DNA of 5,712 nt from Betaproteobacteria bacterium (GTDB lineage: Bacteria; Pseudomonadota; Gammaproteobacteria; Burkholderiales; SG8-39). Within the stretch, counting starts at the first letter, position 1. Each line of letters starts with the position of its first letter. Both the position numbers and the translations under genes were made by a program. Below the pieces are notes generated by a model. That model ran no database searches. It saw nothing but the letters and a program-made list of their open reading frames with translations, and was not told the origin of the DNA. The stretch is taken from the NCBI GenBank assembly GCA_016867955.1, contig VGIE01000171.1:1-5712 (forward strand), given 5' to 3'. This document shows positions 4,559 through 5,712 of this stretch, one piece after another.

Positions 4559-5712
4559 ATGAGCACCGTGGCGCACCCCACCGCACCCGCAGCGCCACGT
4601 CTCCTCGAGGCAATGCGCTTCTGGCTCAAGCTCGGCTTCGTCAGCTTCGGCGGCCCTGCCGGGCAGATCGCGATCATGCACCAGGAACTGGTGGAAAAGC
4701 GGCGCTGGATTTCCGAACGCCGCTTCCTGCACGCCCTCAACTACTGCATGACGCTGCCGGGGCCGGAGGCGCAACAACTGGCCACGTATATCGGCTGGCT
4801 GATGCACCGCACCTGGGGCGGCATAGTAGCCGGCGGCCTTTTCGTGCTGCCATCGCTGTTCCTTCTGGTCGCCTTGTCGTGGATCTACATGGCCTGGGGC
4901 GAAGTCCCGGCCGTTGCCGGCATCCTTTACGGCATCAAGCCAGCAGTCACCGCGCTGGTGCTGCACGCGGCCTGGCGCATCGGCTCGCGAACGCTCAGGA
5001 ATGCCTGGACCTGGACCATAGCGATCGCGGCCTTCGTGGCAATCTTCGCCCTGCAACTGGCGTTTCCCGTCATTCTCATTGCGGCCGGTCTCGTCGGCTA
5101 TGCTGGAGGCCGCCTTGCACCGGGGAAGTTTTCGGCGGCCGGCGGCCACGCGGGCGCTGCCGGCGGTTTCGGGCCCGCCGTCATCGACGACGACACGCCG
5201 ACACCGGCGCATGCGCGCTTTGGCGCCGCGCACCTGGCCCGCGTCGTCGCCACGTTCCTCGCGCTCTGGGCAGCGGCCCTGGCGCTTCCTCTGGCAATGT
5301 TCGGCTGGGACGGCACGCTGACGCAGATCAGCTGGTTCTTCACCAAGGCCGCGCTGCTCACCTTCGGCGGCGCCTACGCCGTGCTGCCCTACGTCTACCA
5401 GGCCAGCGTCGATACCTATCACTGGCTGACGCCGGCGCAGATGATCGACGGCCTTGCCCTCGGCGAAACCACGCCGGGCCCGCTCATCATGGTGGTGGCG
5501 TTCGTCGGCTTCGTCGCCTCCTGGTCGGCGAAGCTGTTCGGCGCCGACCACCTGCTGCTCGCCGGCTGCGCGGGGGCCATCGCCGCGACCTTCTTCACCT
5601 TCCTGCCCTCGTTCCTGTTCATATTCGCCGGCGGCCCGCTGGTCGAGTCCACGCACGGCAACCTGGCGTTCACCGCCCCGCTGACCGGCATAACGGCGGC
5701 CGTGGTCGGCGT
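4559..5712 (+). CDS. chrA: Chromate transporter ChrA (CHR family), 3' end cut by the window
   Basis: An open frame of 384 codons runs off the window. It encodes a two-domain (long-chain) CHR-family inner-membrane transporter that exports chromate in characterised members. The N-terminal half carries LGFVSFGGPAGQIAIM (25-40), LNYCMTLPGPEAQQLATYIG (60-79) and hydrophobic segments near 88-112, 117-137 and 152-185. A Gly/Ala- and Asp/Pro-rich linker covers about 190-220. The C-terminal half repeats the fold with LLTFGGAYAVLPYV (266-279), GLALGETTPGPLIMVVAFVG (298-317) and membrane segments near 332-360. Long-chain members are about 390-450 aa, so little is missing. The ATG at 4559 has no clear Shine-Dalgarno. 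In-frame GTGs at 4526 and 4529 are alternatives, and a TATACC at 4548-4553 could even make it leaderless. It is divergent from the ModE-like regulator, which hints at oxyanion-linked control, but specificity for chromate, sulfate or molybdate cannot be read from sequence. Confidence 0.95.
   Translation, partial: MSTVAHPTAPAAPRLLEAMRFWLKLGFVSFGGPAGQIAIMHQELVEKRRWISERRFLHALNYCMTLPGPEAQQLATYIGWLMHRTWGGIVAGGLFVLPSLFLLVALSWIYMAWGEVPAVAGILYGIKPAVTALVLHAAWRIGSRTLRNAWTWTIAIAAFVAIFALQLAFPVILIAAGLVGYAGGRLAPGKFSAAGGHAGAAGGFGPAVIDDDTPTPAHARFGAAHLARVVATFLALWAAALALPLAMFGWDGTLTQISWFFTKAALLTFGGAYAVLPYVYQASVDTYHWLTPAQMIDGLALGETTPGPLIMVVAFVGFVASWSAKLFGADHLLLAGCAGAIAATFFTFLPSFLFIFAGGPLVESTHGNLAFTAPLTGITAAVVG

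Noticed and set aside
4547..5656. Minus-strand 369-codon open frame across chrA
   Set aside because: It is antisense to the membrane protein ChrA, whose motifs are clear. The reverse frame is Arg/Glu/Gly-rich with no recognisable domain.

Overview
The window looks like chromosomal DNA of a high-GC proteobacterium, most likely a betaproteobacterium of the Burkholderiales type. The basis is the strong G/C bias at third codon positions, Shine-Dalgarno starts and the compact order moeA-moaD-moaE. This taxonomic call is an inference from style and gene order, not a measured match.

Layout from left to right. (1) Bases 1-156 hold no gene I can support. (2) A LysR-family regulator is on the minus strand (157-1077). 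(3) A lower-GC intergenic region follows (1078-1941). It carries a good sigma70-type promoter next to two small palindromes, an unrecognised 82-codon ORF on the plus strand (1266-1514), and directly behind its stop codon two tandem copies of a ~92-nt imperfect palindrome (1514-1604 and 1638-1730). Each copy can fold into a long hairpin with a CCTCCTCC(C/T) tract in the loop side, which looks like a pair of small RNAs carrying an anti-Shine-Dalgarno motif. (4) A minus-strand molybdenum-cofactor operon follows, transcribed moeA, then moaD, then moaE (3903 down to 1942), with a 4-base overlap and a 1-base gap between genes. (5) Upstream of moeA is a textbook-shaped ModE box (CGTTGTAT-N8-ATATAACG) overlapping the -10 of its putative promoter. 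(6) Next is a 120-aa ModE-type winged-helix regulator, also on the minus strand, with no molybdate-binding domain. (7) Divergent from it is the first 384 codons of a long-chain chromate transporter (ChrA), cut by the window end.

How the parts fit. MoaD and MoaE are the small and large subunits of molybdopterin synthase, which adds the dithiolene sulfurs. MoeA inserts molybdate into adenylylated molybdopterin. The ModE-like protein is the obvious candidate to act at the ModE box and so adjust cofactor synthesis. Its placement beside an oxyanion (chromate) transporter raises the possibility of a wider molybdate/chromate link. The part least explained by known annotation is the small ORF with its tandem CCUCC-loop RNAs, which resembles in design the CcsR/cuckoo small RNAs described in Alphaproteobacteria.
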